DNA from: Flavisolibacter tropicus
GTDB lineage: Bacteria; Bacteroidota; Bacteroidia; Chitinophagales; Chitinophagaceae
Direction: 5' to 3'
Length of the DNA stretch: 64,000 bases
Assembly: GCF_001644645.1 (NCBI RefSeq)
Contig: NZ_CP011390.1
Location: forward strand, 992,001-1,056,000
Of the stretch, positions 18,451-27,296 are shown piece by piece; the first letter of the stretch is position 1, and each line of letters begins with the position of its first letter. The notes under the pieces were generated by a model. The model worked only from the letters and a program-made list of their open reading frames with translations. It was not told the DNA's origin and made no database searches. The position numbers and the translations under genes are program-made.

Positions 18451-18481
18451 TCATAAAATTGCTTTTTATACGTTATAGCTT

Positions 18482-18509
18482 GAAAATTGCCCCTAACCGG
18501 GCAATTTTC
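18482..18509 (+). terminator. Terminator after hpf
   Basis: Hairpin GAAAATTGCCC-ctaacc-GGGCAATTTTC followed by TTATTT. Confidence 0.85.
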
Positions 18510-18620
18510 TTATTTGATCAGTTGGTTTGACTTAGCACTATTCAACTGCTCTTTTTAATTTTATACAACCAATAGCAACCTACTCTAAACTGCACTTGAA
18601 GAAACTTTATAAACATGTAA

Positions 18621-19076
18621 ATGTATTCTATGGCAGATTGGCGATTAAATATTGATGATTTTTTAAAAGGCCAGGGGTTTGAGCGAAAAGAACCAGATTT
18701 AACACATAATGACGCTGTTGTTATCCAGGAATTTCTTGAAAATATAGGTAGGCCTGTATTTGAAAATATAACCGACCAGTTAAATGCCTTTAAGGAAGTA
18801 AAAGCTGAAGTAGTTGAATCCTCTTTTACGCCCCCACTCCCAATTGATTATTTTCATTTATCCGTTTTCAATAGAACACAGCCTAAGCTAACCTATCGTC
18901 TACGTTTTACAAAAGAAGCAAACGGACAAGTAATGTTGGGCGCAGAATACAGCACACCCAATATTTATGGCGAGAATACCCGTTTTCATAACAGTGCACT
19001 GAATCGTACATTAACAGGTACAACGGAGGAAGATATAGCCAGTGATTTTTTCCAGATTCTGCAAACAAAATTCTAG
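18621..19076 (+). CDS. Conserved-looking hypothetical protein
   Basis: A 151-residue soluble protein without a signal peptide or membrane segment. It begins MYSMADWRLNIDDFL, and the second Met at 18630 is an equally good start. It has acidic regions and several beta-strand-like stretches (LTYRLRFTKEANGQVMLGAE). I do not recognise a domain. It stands alone between hpf and the Mut7-C gene, same orientation. Confidence 0.65.
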   Translation: MYSMADWRLNIDDFLKGQGFERKEPDLTHNDAVVIQEFLENIGRPVFENITDQLNAFKEVKAEVVESSFTPPLPIDYFHLSVFNRTQPKLTYRLRFTKEANGQVMLGAEYSTPNIYGENTRFHNSALNRTLTGTTEEDIASDFFQILQTKF

Positions 19077-19178
19077 TACAATAAGTAGCAACAGAAACTC
19101 GTATTCGAAAAAATTACTCAGTCTACCATTTCTTTTACTAACCTGTATATTATAAAAGATTTTAACTGAAACGCTTTA

Positions 19179-19946
19179 ATGCCAGGAACAAAGCACCATA
19201 TGGTAGAAAAAATTCCATTTTACTTCCATGGAAACCTTTTCGATTTTCTACCAAAGCGGATTCAAATGCCATACCCATATCCTCTTTTTACTACAACTAC
19301 AGTAAAAGATGCCATAGAGGCCATAGGTGTTCCTCATGTAGAAGTAGGAGCAATTAAAGTGAAGGAAGAAGCCGTATCCTTTTCTTATTTATTACAGCCA
19401 CCTGATACTGTAGAAGTATTTCCCTATCAGCCCTCTCAAAAACTAAATGACATCTTGCGCCCTGCCCTCAACGAGCCTTACCGCTTCATTCTGGATGTGC
19501 ATTTGGGAAGCCTTGCCCGGTTGCTTCGGCTTTCTGGATTTGACACCTATTACCAAACCGAAGCTGAAGACGCCACCATTGCCCAGATAGCAGCAACAGA
19601 AAAGCGCATTGTCTTGACCAGGGATATTGGCCTCCTCAAGCATAAAATTATCGACTGGGGCTATTGGATTCGCTCCCAGCATAAAGAGGAGCAGTTTAGG
19701 GAAGTAGCCTGCCGGTATGAGCTCTGGTCGTCATTCTCTCCTTTCACCTACTGTCTGGCTTGTAATGGAAAGATTGTTCAAGCTCCTAAAGAAAGCGTAT
19801 TAGACCTGCTTCCATCCAATGCAGCTTTTTACTTCCAATCATTTTATCAATGCCAGAATTGTAAAAAGGTTTATTGGAAAGGATCTCATTATGATCACAT
19901 GCTGCAAACACTGGAACGGTTACATTCACAAAGCCCTGGCTGCTGA
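19179..19946 (+). CDS. Mut7-C RNase-fold protein with N-terminal ubiquitin-like domain
   Basis: A 255-residue protein combining an N-terminal Mut7-C ubiquitin-like domain (residues 10-85, ending DTVEVFPYQ) with a Mut7-C PIN-like domain. The latter starts FILDVHLGSLARLLRLSGFDT near residue 103 and includes RIVLTRDIGLLK. The C-terminal zinc ribbon has C-x2-C pairs (YCLACNGKI and QCQNCKKVYWKGSH). The fold suggests a nuclease acting on RNA; the cellular target is unknown. The fusion architecture is known in bacteria. The start could also be Met8 at 19200. It converges, nearly abutting, on the transglutaminase-like gene. Confidence 0.88.
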   Translation: MPGTKHHMVEKIPFYFHGNLFDFLPKRIQMPYPYPLFTTTTVKDAIEAIGVPHVEVGAIKVKEEAVSFSYLLQPPDTVEVFPYQPSQKLNDILRPALNEPYRFILDVHLGSLARLLRLSGFDTYYQTEAEDATIAQIAATEKRIVLTRDIGLLKHKIIDWGYWIRSQHKEEQFREVACRYELWSSFSPFTYCLACNGKIVQAPKESVLDLLPSNAAFYFQSFYQCQNCKKVYWKGSHYDHMLQTLERLHSQSPGC

Positions 19947-19947
19947 A

Positions 19948-20976
19948 TTATTTACGGGCTGCCAACCGATTTTTTATCTGAACCTTATATTGGAGAATAA
20001 CACGGTCATTTAAAACCACCTGCAATTGACTAATAGTAGGAGAAGCAATCACATATTTATAAAACAACCGGTTGCCTTTCCGGCTAAAGGAAGGCGTTCT
20101 AAATGGTGTAGCAGTAATTTGGGGCAAAATTCCCACTTCAAAATAAGGGTTAGATGAAACAAAAAATTGTGTTGCCTTAACATCAGTTTCCAGCTCAAAT
20201 TCAATTGTATCCCCTACTGCCGCCTCAATATTTCCTACTTCTGGCTTAAAGCTCTGGATCTTATACTTTATATATGCCTGATGCCTAAAAGGCCCATACT
20301 CAAACTCTCTCAAGCCTGGCGGATTAGTTAACAATGTCCAATAGCTAAGCTCGGGATAATGATCTTCTATAAATTGCTGTGGCGGAGCCAGGTAATACGA
20401 TTCATTAAAATCTTTTACATATGCATCTCCAAATGTTACATAGCCACTGGCCCAGGTAACATCCAATAAACGCCAGGTATTGTCTAAGTAAACAGCATTC
20501 CATGTATGGTTTGTTACAAATCGATTACCAGATCGTATATAATTGGTTCTGGCATAGCCATAGATAATTTCGCATCGTATGCCGGCGTAATCGCAAAGTG
20601 TCTTAAATAGTCTTGAATAGCCCTCACAAATAGCCACCCGGCGCTGAAGTACCAACTGTGCTATTCGCTCATTTAGTGGTGAAAGAATTCTACTGGTATC
20701 ATCTGACACAAACGAATTATACTGATTAGTATAGTTCCGCGATGGCTTTTGATATAAAACAGTGTTGTAAGCAATATTTTCCGTGATCCAATAAAAGATG
20801 GCTCTTACCTTTTCCGCATCTGTTTTATAAGGGGCTGATAGCTTTTTAGCCAATGAAGTCGGCGTTTTAGCATCTACTGTACGTGCATAGGCATCAATAG
20901 CTGTAGTATTTACAGTTTGTGATTTTGTCTTTAAAAGCAGTAGTAGGAAAGCAAATAGAAAGCTAGAGCATTTCAT
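19948..20976 (-). CDS. Exported transglutaminase-like protein
   Basis: A 342-residue exported protein (signal peptide of about 20 residues ending KTKSQ) with a transglutaminase-like cysteine protease core. The triad is Cys117 (RRVAICEGYSRLF), His157 (NHTWNAVYL) and Asp172 (RLLDVTWASG). The C-terminal 100 residues form a beta-rich domain. Such Bacteroidota proteins are periplasmic or surface peptidases or amidases of unknown substrate. Its stop codon lies 1 base from the converging Mut7-C gene. Confidence 0.88.
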   Translation of the reverse strand: MKCSSFLFAFLLLLLKTKSQTVNTTAIDAYARTVDAKTPTSLAKKLSAPYKTDAEKVRAIFYWITENIAYNTVLYQKPSRNYTNQYNSFVSDDTSRILSPLNERIAQLVLQRRVAICEGYSRLFKTLCDYAGIRCEIIYGYARTNYIRSGNRFVTNHTWNAVYLDNTWRLLDVTWASGYVTFGDAYVKDFNESYYLAPPQQFIEDHYPELSYWTLLTNPPGLREFEYGPFRHQAYIKYKIQSFKPEVGNIEAAVGDTIEFELETDVKATQFFVSSNPYFEVGILPQITATPFRTPSFSRKGNRLFYKYVIASPTISQLQVVLNDRVILQYKVQIKNRLAARK

Positions 20977-21192
20977 TTCATCGACAGCCGCTTAACACGG
21001 TACTACCAAATTTCAATCTTTTCCCGAATTCTGCAACAGGTTTAACATATGAAAAATGATGTTAATAGATGGTCAATCGGTTTCCGAATATCCATTAAAA
21101 TGTGCTAGTTTTCTTGCCACCATTGCTGTTTTTCAATGGCCTTTTCCAGGAACAAATAGCATTTTAAAACCATATTACTCCTATTTAAACTG

Positions 21193-21283
21193 CATATAAG
21201 CCGTATCTATATAGGGGCGGGTTATAGGCGGCTTATATACGGGTTATATACAGCTTATTTGCGGGTTATTGCTGATTTAGGTA
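21193..21283. repeat. Degenerate 22-bp direct repeats plus one inverted copy
   Basis: Three 22-bp units start at 21218, 21240 and 21262, each beginning CGGGTTAT, with the first two sharing a GCTTAT core. An inverted copy (ATATAAGCCG) lies at about 21194-21203 and could pair with 21229-21238 (11 of 12 bases in the extended arms). The cluster sits in a 679-base gap between the transglutaminase-like gene and the 21656 gene. It could be an operator array; no function is known. Confidence 0.6.
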
Positions 21284-21386
21284 AGGAATTGACGATACCT
21301 GAAGAACGAAAAAGGCAGCTATAATAAAAAGGCTTAAGAGTTAAGCGTATCAGCATGATTGATACTATCTTTTTCATTTTGGGAAC

Positions 21387-21414
21387 AAAAAAGCCACTCA
21401 GTATACTGAGTGGC
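21387..21414 (-). terminator. Terminator of the 21.4 kb RNA candidate
   Basis: Perfect palindrome GCCACTCAGTA/TACTGAGTGGC followed on the minus strand by TTTTTT. Confidence 0.75.
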
Positions 21415-21462
21415 GACAGACGCCCTATTGGCGTCACCAGATATTTGAATGGATGAACCCGG

Positions 21463-21510
21463 TTAGGCGATACCAACCGAAGGTTTTCCATGAATACTCT
21501 GTAGATTCAT
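21463..21510 (-). CDS. Possible 15-residue peptide MNLQSIHGKPSVGIA
   Basis: ATG preceded at 4 bases by AAAGGAGG, giving a 15-residue peptide that stops before a GC-rich hairpin and terminator. Its existence rests on the unusually good ribosome binding site only. Confidence 0.3.
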   Translation of the reverse strand: MNLQSIHGKPSVGIA

Positions 21511-21655
21511 AATACCTCCTTTTCTTTGGTGAGTCCTGAAGTTACGACACTTTAAGATCAAAATTTATATGAAAGACAACTTTAAAAGTGTAATTCCGTT
21601 ATTTTATAAAATCCTTAGGAGTAATTTGCAGTTAAACTCACAGAAATATTAGGGC

Positions 21656-22153
21656 ATGAACGAATCGCTTTTTTATCAAGCTGTTAATACAAAGGCTAAG
21701 GAAAATGGAATCAACCCCATTCTTTTATTAGCGGGCATTGAAGGGTTGTATACCTTCAAAGATGTACCTCTAAGTGAAATCAATTATGACTTTCTTGACA
21801 GCCTGATCATCACCATTTTCACATTACGTATCGGCGACCAGTTTCATGCCATGGCGGAACAAAACCTTTCCAGTAAAAACATGGAGCACCAGATGACGGC
21901 AATTGAAGAGTTAACGGAACTAACACCTGCCGTTATTGAGCGTTCCGATAATCAATATCTAAAATCGTTTGCCCATGTAGTAAATGGGAAGACGCCTATT
22001 CGAAAGTATCACGAAAAGGCCCTTGAAGCCGCAGCCATTGAGGTGCAAAAAGCACAAGCACATTTTAAAGAAAAAAGCATAGGGGCCATTGTTATTGAAG
22101 TATGTAGGAATGATATAGGTGGCAAGATGGACCTAAAAGCCGTTTTTGGTTAA
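21656..22153 (+). CDS. Hypothetical soluble protein
   Basis: A 165-residue, mostly helical, acidic soluble protein with no signal peptide, membrane segment or motif I recognise. Stretches such as QMTAIEELTELTPAVIE suggest a helical bundle. It stands between the RNA candidate and a small exported protein gene that follows after 43 bases on the same strand. Confidence 0.6.
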   Translation: MNESLFYQAVNTKAKENGINPILLLAGIEGLYTFKDVPLSEINYDFLDSLIITIFTLRIGDQFHAMAEQNLSSKNMEHQMTAIEELTELTPAVIERSDNQYLKSFAHVVNGKTPIRKYHEKALEAAAIEVQKAQAHFKEKSIGAIVIEVCRNDIGGKMDLKAVFG

Positions 22154-22196
22154 AGACCTTAACAATTTTGAATACTAATTTTTTGTTTCTTTAAGT

Positions 22197-22694
22197 ATGA
22201 AACTTTTGCTTCCCTTACTTTTTAGTCTACCCATCAGCGTTTTTGGACAAGATTGTTCCTTAAAGAAAACCAAGGATCAGTTCTCCCAGGAGCCAAAACT
22301 CACTACAGGTTTTGTTAACTTAAGCAATGCCAAACTATCAATGGATGCTGATGCCAAGGAAATACATCTATTATTTTTAATAGGAAGCAACGGTGAAATG
22401 AAGTGTTTTGAAGAAGCTTCTACCTTAACAATAGCCTTTGATAGCACCAATACAAAGGCAAATTTGAGAAACGGCGGTAGTATGAACTGTGAAGGCTATT
22501 TTGATGTGGTGTTTAAGAATACACCCACCACTACTTCTTATTTAAATCGCCTAACTACTCATACAGTGAAGACACTGACCTTTACTGGAAACAATAAAAC
22601 GGTAACGGTTGTTACCCTTAGCGATGATCAAAAAGCCCTCCTAAGGCAGCTAGCAAATTGTATAGCTACAGAAAGCAAAACGCTGATAAAGTAA
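22197..22694 (+). CDS. Small exported hypothetical protein
   Basis: A 165-residue protein with a clear signal peptide (LLLPLLFSLPISVFGQ, cleavage near residue 18) and a beta-rich mature part with three or four cysteines (Cys20, the one in MKCFEE, the one in MNCEGY and one near the C-terminus). The cysteines could form two disulfides in the periplasm. No family is recognised. It converges on the DUF2141 gene, 11 bases apart. Confidence 0.7.
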   Translation: MKLLLPLLFSLPISVFGQDCSLKKTKDQFSQEPKLTTGFVNLSNAKLSMDADAKEIHLLFLIGSNGEMKCFEEASTLTIAFDSTNTKANLRNGGSMNCEGYFDVVFKNTPTTTSYLNRLTTHTVKTLTFTGNNKTVTVVTLSDDQKALLRQLANCIATESKTLIK

Positions 22695-22705
22695 ATACCT
22701 CCTCG

Positions 22706-23161
22706 TTATAAGTTGCGCAGTTTAATGGACAGGTGTACAGTAGTGCCATTAGTGACTGGAAACTTATTCTCATCAAATGTAGGGGCACTGGCAAATGGCA
22801 GCTTATTAAGGGAAGCGCCATAGCCCTCTTTTGGGATACCCATAAAGTTCTTATCCATTTTATTGTTCCTATTGGTATCATGAAAAAGAAAGATGGCGTA
22901 GGTTCCTGCAGGCACATTGTCAAACTGCACCTGTGACCGCTTTTGGTTAATGGTTACTTGGACGCATTGAAAGGGATTTCCACTTTCCCCTTTGAACGAA
23001 GCCGCACTATTAAAAAGACAAGCACGGCACATTCCTTTATCATTTTCAAAGTTGGAGATATCAGCAATTATTTTTGACTGAGCTAGGCTTACTTGCTGGA
23101 GAAAAAAGACCATAGCGCCAACTCCCATCCAATGTTTCATATGGTATTTACATTTTCTCAT
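22706..23161 (-). CDS. DUF2141 domain protein, exported
   Basis: A 151-residue exported protein (start at 23161, or Met8 at 23140, which gives a more usual signal peptide). It has the DUF2141 signature GTYAIFLFHDTNRNNKMD, then MGIPKEGYGASLN and a final APTFDENKFPV. The family is beta-sandwich-like, periplasmic or outer-membrane-associated, and of unknown role. Confidence 0.85.
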   Translation of the reverse strand: MRKCKYHMKHWMGVGAMVFFLQQVSLAQSKIIADISNFENDKGMCRACLFNSAASFKGESGNPFQCVQVTINQKRSQVQFDNVPAGTYAIFLFHDTNRNNKMDKNFMGIPKEGYGASLNKLPFASAPTFDENKFPVTNGTTVHLSIKLRNL

Positions 23162-23500
23162 TGTTTTGCAAATAAAGTTCCAAATCAGGAATAATACTGT
23201 TTACGCATGCAATTGTTCATTGGTGCACATGTTCACTTAAACAATTTGGGGGCATGAAAACCTTTGTAAATAATTCAAAAGACTACTGAATGACTACAAA
23301 ATTTTTCGCGATTTGATAGAAGCTTCAATCCGACTACTTACACTTTGCAGCCTCTAAACTTTTATAAATTAATGAACAAGAGAACGCAAGAATAAACTAA
23401 TAACTTAAAACAGTAGCAACTCGCCCTATACACCTCTACCGTGGCAGGATATTTGAATAGATAATAAAGGCCCACGATACCTTCCACTAAACCCGGGACT
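23162..23500. other. Non-coding gap, nothing recognised
   Basis: About 340 AT-rich bases between divergent genes. No RNA, repeat or clear promoter pair was seen. Confidence 0.4.
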
Positions 23501-24649
23501 ATGCCACTACCCTCAAACGCTACAAAGCCCCTTGTATTAGTATTTCCTTGTGCCCATACCACAAACTACCAACGATGCCTGGTAATTGCCCAGCATCTAA
23601 GACCATTTTTTGAAATGCGCTTTATTCATACTGACCAACAAGCGCACCTAGTCTATCAACAAGGCTTTGAGACTTTTAATGGCAACTTCTTCCCGCTTCT
23701 TCACTATTTGATTGAAGAAAAATTACCAGGAGTTCATGAAACAAATCCGGAGTTGATGTTCCTAGAACAAGTGGAAATTTTAGAAACCCTGCAACCGGCA
23801 TTGATAATCGGAGATAACGACTATACCTTAAGTATGGCCGCAGAATTTACAGGTATCCCAATCATTTCTGTAATGAATGGCTACCAGTCTCCCTACTTTG
23901 CCAACAGAAGTATATTTCATAGTCAATTCAGAAACTATGAACCCTTTTGCCGCATAAGAGAAAAGTACGGGCTGCGAGAAAAAAATTCAATTCAAGAAGA
24001 GTTAGAAGGTGATCTAAACTGGATATGCGACCTCCCTGAATTGTTTCCCCAAAAAGAACTGCCTTATCATTATGAATTGATAGGGCCACTAATTGAAGTG
24101 CCCAGGCCTTCCAAAGCAACAGGAATTGAAAAGCTTTCATCATTCAAAAAAAACATACTAATTGATCTGGATGATACAAAACCGGTCAATTGGTTAGAGG
24201 TATTGGATACCATTACTTGCCAGGGATATAATCTGACAGTTCGTGCAACCAATCAAAACCCAAAGCTCCTGCACTTAAGGAGAACGTCAAGCTGTATTAA
24301 TTCGGCGCATTTATTTGCCAAGGCAGATCTTTTGGTTTGTAACACGGAAGGTTTACTATATGAAGCTTTGTTTTATGGCTTACCTGTAATATTCAAATGC
24401 CAATTTGCCTATCAGGAACGAATAATAGAAGCACTAGAATATTGGCAAATAGGTACCTCCTGGAGTCATACAACCTCAACAGTAAAAAAGACTTTTGATT
24501 ATTGGATTAGCAATAAACGTTCAGACATGCATAGGACCTTACAATACAAATTAAAGGCATCCTTAAATTCATTGGGGAGTAAACTACTTCAGAGTATCAC
24601 ACTACATTTTCCCTATTTGGATAGGCTCAGTGTACCAGTATCAAAATGA
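23501..24649 (+). CDS. Putative GT-B fold glycosyltransferase
   Basis: A 382-residue cytoplasmic protein resembling UDP-glycosyltransferase/MurG-type GT-B enzymes. The N-terminal Rossmann half starts KPLVLVFPCAHTTNYQRCL and includes ALIIGDNDYTLSMAAEFTGIP. The C-terminal half has HLFAKADLLVCNTEGLLYEAL and the acceptor-donor junction YGLPVIFKCQFAYQERIIEAL, which matches the nucleotide-sugar-binding pattern (E/D-G near the ribose). Donor and acceptor are unknown. It stands alone, with no polysaccharide locus around it. Confidence 0.55.
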   Translation: MPLPSNATKPLVLVFPCAHTTNYQRCLVIAQHLRPFFEMRFIHTDQQAHLVYQQGFETFNGNFFPLLHYLIEEKLPGVHETNPELMFLEQVEILETLQPALIIGDNDYTLSMAAEFTGIPIISVMNGYQSPYFANRSIFHSQFRNYEPFCRIREKYGLREKNSIQEELEGDLNWICDLPELFPQKELPYHYELIGPLIEVPRPSKATGIEKLSSFKKNILIDLDDTKPVNWLEVLDTITCQGYNLTVRATNQNPKLLHLRRTSSCINSAHLFAKADLLVCNTEGLLYEALFYGLPVIFKCQFAYQERIIEALEYWQIGTSWSHTTSTVKKTFDYWISNKRSDMHRTLQYKLKASLNSLGSKLLQSITLHFPYLDRLSVPVSK

Positions 24650-24743
24650 GCTAGTTTTTATAAGCTGTTTAAAAATCAGCTCTACATAAGCACTCATCAA
24701 ATTGATCAAGATCAAGTGCTATTTCAGTAAGCAACCTCTGCAA

Positions 24744-24776
24744 TTGTAATAAATAACCTGTTCTATTTTATTTTTG
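24744..24776 (+). promoter_or_regulatory. Candidate promoter upstream of a small membrane protein gene
   Basis: TTG at 24744-24746 and TATTTTTG at 24769-24776, spacer 22 bases, fit the Bacteroidota promoter. The next start codon is 140 bases downstream. Confidence 0.45.
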
Positions 24777-24916
24777 CCTATTACTACCAACTCTTCTGTC
24801 TTTAACAATTTATTGCCGATAATTTCACCCCTTTCACCGACTTCGGATTATATCTGGGCACAAACTGCTGTAATTTTAGAACACAATAAACCTCTGCAAT
24901 ACCTAAACCCAATCGT

Positions 24917-25093
24917 ATGAAAAAATACCTGTCCGAAAAAAATGCTTTAACTGTAATGGTGAGTTTGTTTTGCTTTGTGATGTTGATCGTTTCTTTTTTT
25001 AAAAAGGAATCAATGTGGGAAACAATTGCCTTTGCTTTGGCATTTAGCTTTTCGATTGAAATTATTTGCCACCGGACAAAAGAAAACAGCTAA
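24917..25093 (+). CDS. Small two-helix membrane protein
   Basis: A 58-residue ORF beginning MKKYLSEKNALTVMV. It has two hydrophobic segments (about residues 12-28 and 34-50) separated by FFKKESMW, and a basic/acidic C-terminus. It has a plausible promoter upstream and a terminator just after, which supports expression as its own unit. The function is unknown. Confidence 0.55.
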   Translation: MKKYLSEKNALTVMVSLFCFVMLIVSFFKKESMWETIAFALAFSFSIEIICHRTKENS

Positions 25094-25117
25094 TCAATTT
25101 ACATTTTTATAGAATAA

Positions 25118-25155
25118 AAGAGCCGCATCAATCATTCAAAACGATGCGGCTCCTT
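25118..25155. terminator. Bidirectional terminator
   Basis: Hairpin GAGCCGCATC ... GATGCGGCTC with a 13-base loop and AT-rich flanks, between the small membrane protein gene and the converging 25183 gene. Confidence 0.8.
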
Positions 25156-25182
25156 TATTTACCACGTATACAAGGATCTTAA

Positions 25183-25374
25183 TTAACTTCTATTATATCG
25201 ATCTCTGATATATTCTTCAATTTCATCCTGATCAAAACCAACTTCCTGAATTGCTTTTAAAATGTCTTCTATTGGAGCTTTGAGCCTTCTGGCTAACTTT
25301 TGAATTTGATACTCCTCTGTTCCAAAAACTCCGAAACGATCGGTACTGGATATAAAACTCGTATAGTTGTACAT
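25183..25374 (-). CDS. Small DUF3606-like protein
   Basis: A 63-residue soluble protein. EEYQIQKLARRLKAPIEDI and LKAIQEVGFDQDEIEEYI resemble DUF3606 (short proteins in which a helix-turn-helix-like core reads tkkfgvs...kavGtsv..v..yl). The role is unknown. It is alone, facing the terminator shared with the preceding gene. Confidence 0.6.
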   Translation of the reverse strand: MYNYTSFISSTDRFGVFGTEEYQIQKLARRLKAPIEDILKAIQEVGFDQDEIEEYIRDRYNRS

Positions 25375-25570
25375 AAGGTGTTTTTCTCTTGCACAAATCG
25401 AAAACTGTACCGTTTTGTAAACCGTAGCCTTATATGATATTTTATCAGCTAATTACTTGTTTATAAATAAGAATTGCAGAAAATATTGCTCACCCTCTCT
25501 TAAAACTAATTAGCATCACTGTCTTTACAGGCATGTCTTTTGTAAAACTTGAAATATCAATACGAGTGAT

Positions 25571-27241
25571 ATGAAAAAGATTTTAAGTGCCGTTGCAATC
25601 GTTACGATAACTATGGCCTCTTGTGATAACATGAGTGGCTATTTTAAAAGTGAAAGTTCGCATAATGCATTAGATAGCACCAATAGTCAAATGGCAACTG
25701 TTGTTTCAAGAGATTTAAGTATTTCACCCACCAATGCTTACTCTGACCTATTCCTAGATAGTGCGGCTATGGAACAATATATTCAGCAGCAAAAAGTTTC
25801 AGACACACTTGCCAGGGATCTGCGCAATTTCTATAACACAAGAAATTATCAATATGCCTGGTTCAATACGCAAGGTATAACTGAGCAAGGGCGTAACTTT
25901 TGGAGTTTGTATGAATCGACAATCGATGATAAGCATTACAAACCAGATTCCTTATTAGACAAACGACTAGATACATTATTAGCAGAAGATACATTGCTTA
26001 TAGCAACAACAGATTCTAACTATATTAAAACAGAACTAGCTATAACAAAAGAGTTTATTCAATATGCCAAGGTAAATGGCAACGCCGACTGGAATCATTT
26101 AGTGCCAATAAAAAAAGTAGATGCACTACAATTAGCGGATTCACTAAGCAATAAAATTGACACGGTACAATTTGCTAACAATCGGTCCTATATGCTTATG
26201 CGGGAACAACTTAAACACTATTCAGCTATTGCAAAGCAAGGTGGTTGGAAGCCTCTTACTTTAGATGCTAAAACAATAAAGAAAGGCACTTCCTCACCTG
26301 GTATTTCCAATTTGAAAAAACGTTTGTTGACAAGTGGTGATTATTCTGCCAATGATACAACGGCTTTGTTTAATGATTCCTTAGAAGTGGCCATAAAATC
26401 GCTTCAAGAGCGATATGGTTACAAACCTACCGGTATCATAACAGACACACTAATTACTGCATTGAATACTCCTGTAGAACAGCGCATACAACAGTTACTA
26501 ATCAACATGAACCGTATGGCTTGGATGCCAGTGCCACAGAGAAACCAGGTTATAGAAGTTAATATCCCCTCTTATATGTTATATGTATATGAGAATAATG
26601 CGAAGGCATTTGACATGGAAGTGGTTGTAGGTAAAGAAGGCACCAATACAATGATGTTTACAGGCAACCTGGATCAGATTGTATTTAACCCCAGCTGGAA
26701 CATTCCACAAAGTATTGTGGAAGCTGAGATCTTGCCCGCAATGCAAAAGGACCCGAATTACCTAAAGAAAAACAATATGGAGATTATAAATAAAAATGAC
26801 AGCATTCCACAGATTCGTCAACTGCCAGGTAAAGACAATCCCTTAGGAAAGGCGAAGTTCTTATTCCCGAATAGTTATGAGATCTATTTTCATGATTCAC
26901 CATCAAAGAGCTTATTCGATAAGGACAAACGAGCCTTTAGTCATGGCTGTATTCGTTTGGCCGATGCCAACAAAATGGCGCAGTATTTATTAAAAGGGCA
27001 AGCAGATTGGACACCCGAAAAAATCCTACAGGCGATGAATAGCAACAAAGAGCAAACTGTTAAGTTACAAAAGCCAGTTCCGGTAGTTATAAATTATTAT
27101 ACAGCCTGGGTTGACGATAGTGGACGCTTAAATTTTAGGGAAGACATTTACAAGCATGATATGACAACAGCTTCAAGAATGTTTACCAATAATACAAGCA
27201 GTAATCTAACACCTACAACAGATACTACTAAACGCGTTTGA
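25571..27241 (+). CDS. Murein L,D-transpeptidase (YcbB-like), lipoprotein
   Basis: A 556-residue envelope enzyme that forms 3-3 cross-links in peptidoglycan or attaches proteins to it. Predicted lipoprotein (Cys18 in TMASC). It has an N-terminal scaffold domain, a peptidoglycan-binding-like domain (about residues 243-315) and a YkuD catalytic domain with the signature S457-H-G-C460-I-R462. Cys460 is the expected nucleophile. Length and domain order match YcbB/LdtD-type enzymes. A terminator hairpin follows. Confidence 0.9.
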   Translation: MKKILSAVAIVTITMASCDNMSGYFKSESSHNALDSTNSQMATVVSRDLSISPTNAYSDLFLDSAAMEQYIQQQKVSDTLARDLRNFYNTRNYQYAWFNTQGITEQGRNFWSLYESTIDDKHYKPDSLLDKRLDTLLAEDTLLIATTDSNYIKTELAITKEFIQYAKVNGNADWNHLVPIKKVDALQLADSLSNKIDTVQFANNRSYMLMREQLKHYSAIAKQGGWKPLTLDAKTIKKGTSSPGISNLKKRLLTSGDYSANDTTALFNDSLEVAIKSLQERYGYKPTGIITDTLITALNTPVEQRIQQLLINMNRMAWMPVPQRNQVIEVNIPSYMLYVYENNAKAFDMEVVVGKEGTNTMMFTGNLDQIVFNPSWNIPQSIVEAEILPAMQKDPNYLKKNNMEIINKNDSIPQIRQLPGKDNPLGKAKFLFPNSYEIYFHDSPSKSLFDKDKRAFSHGCIRLADANKMAQYLLKGQADWTPEKILQAMNSNKEQTVKLQKPVPVVINYYTAWVDDSGRLNFREDIYKHDMTTASRMFTNNTSSNLTPTTDTTKRV

Positions 27242-27263
27242 TCTGAAGGAATAGCGATTTCGG

Positions 27264-27296
27264 AAAAGGCCCTGATTCTTAAAATTGGGGCCTTTT
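27264..27296 (+). terminator. Terminator after the L,D-transpeptidase gene
   Basis: Hairpin AAAAGGCCC ... GGGCCTTTT with a 15-base loop, overlapping the stop of the converging CvpA-CAP gene. Confidence 0.6.

Larger units (their letters stand above)
21387..21545 (-). ncRNA. Candidate structured small RNA or leader with a 15-codon ORF
   Basis: On the minus strand a short transcript seems to end at a perfect terminator, the 22-base palindrome at 21393-21414 followed by six T. Upstream lie a hairpin GACGCC-aata-GGGCGTC, a small hairpin AACC-ttc-GGTT, and ATGAAT...ATTCAT. A near-perfect Shine-Dalgarno AAAGGAGG (21515-21522) stands 4 bases before an ATG at 21510, opening a 15-codon ORF (21463-21510). 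Such an SD is rare in Bacteroidota. It may be a peptide gene, an attenuator leader or a small RNA; I recognise no known family. A longer ORF (21255-21491) in another frame runs through the terminator and is probably not coding. Confidence 0.4.

Noticed and set aside
21255..21491. 78-codon minus-strand ORF over the RNA candidate
   Set aside because: It runs through the terminator palindrome and overlaps the 22-bp repeats, and its translation resembles no protein. The short ORF at 21510 with the strong SD is more credible.
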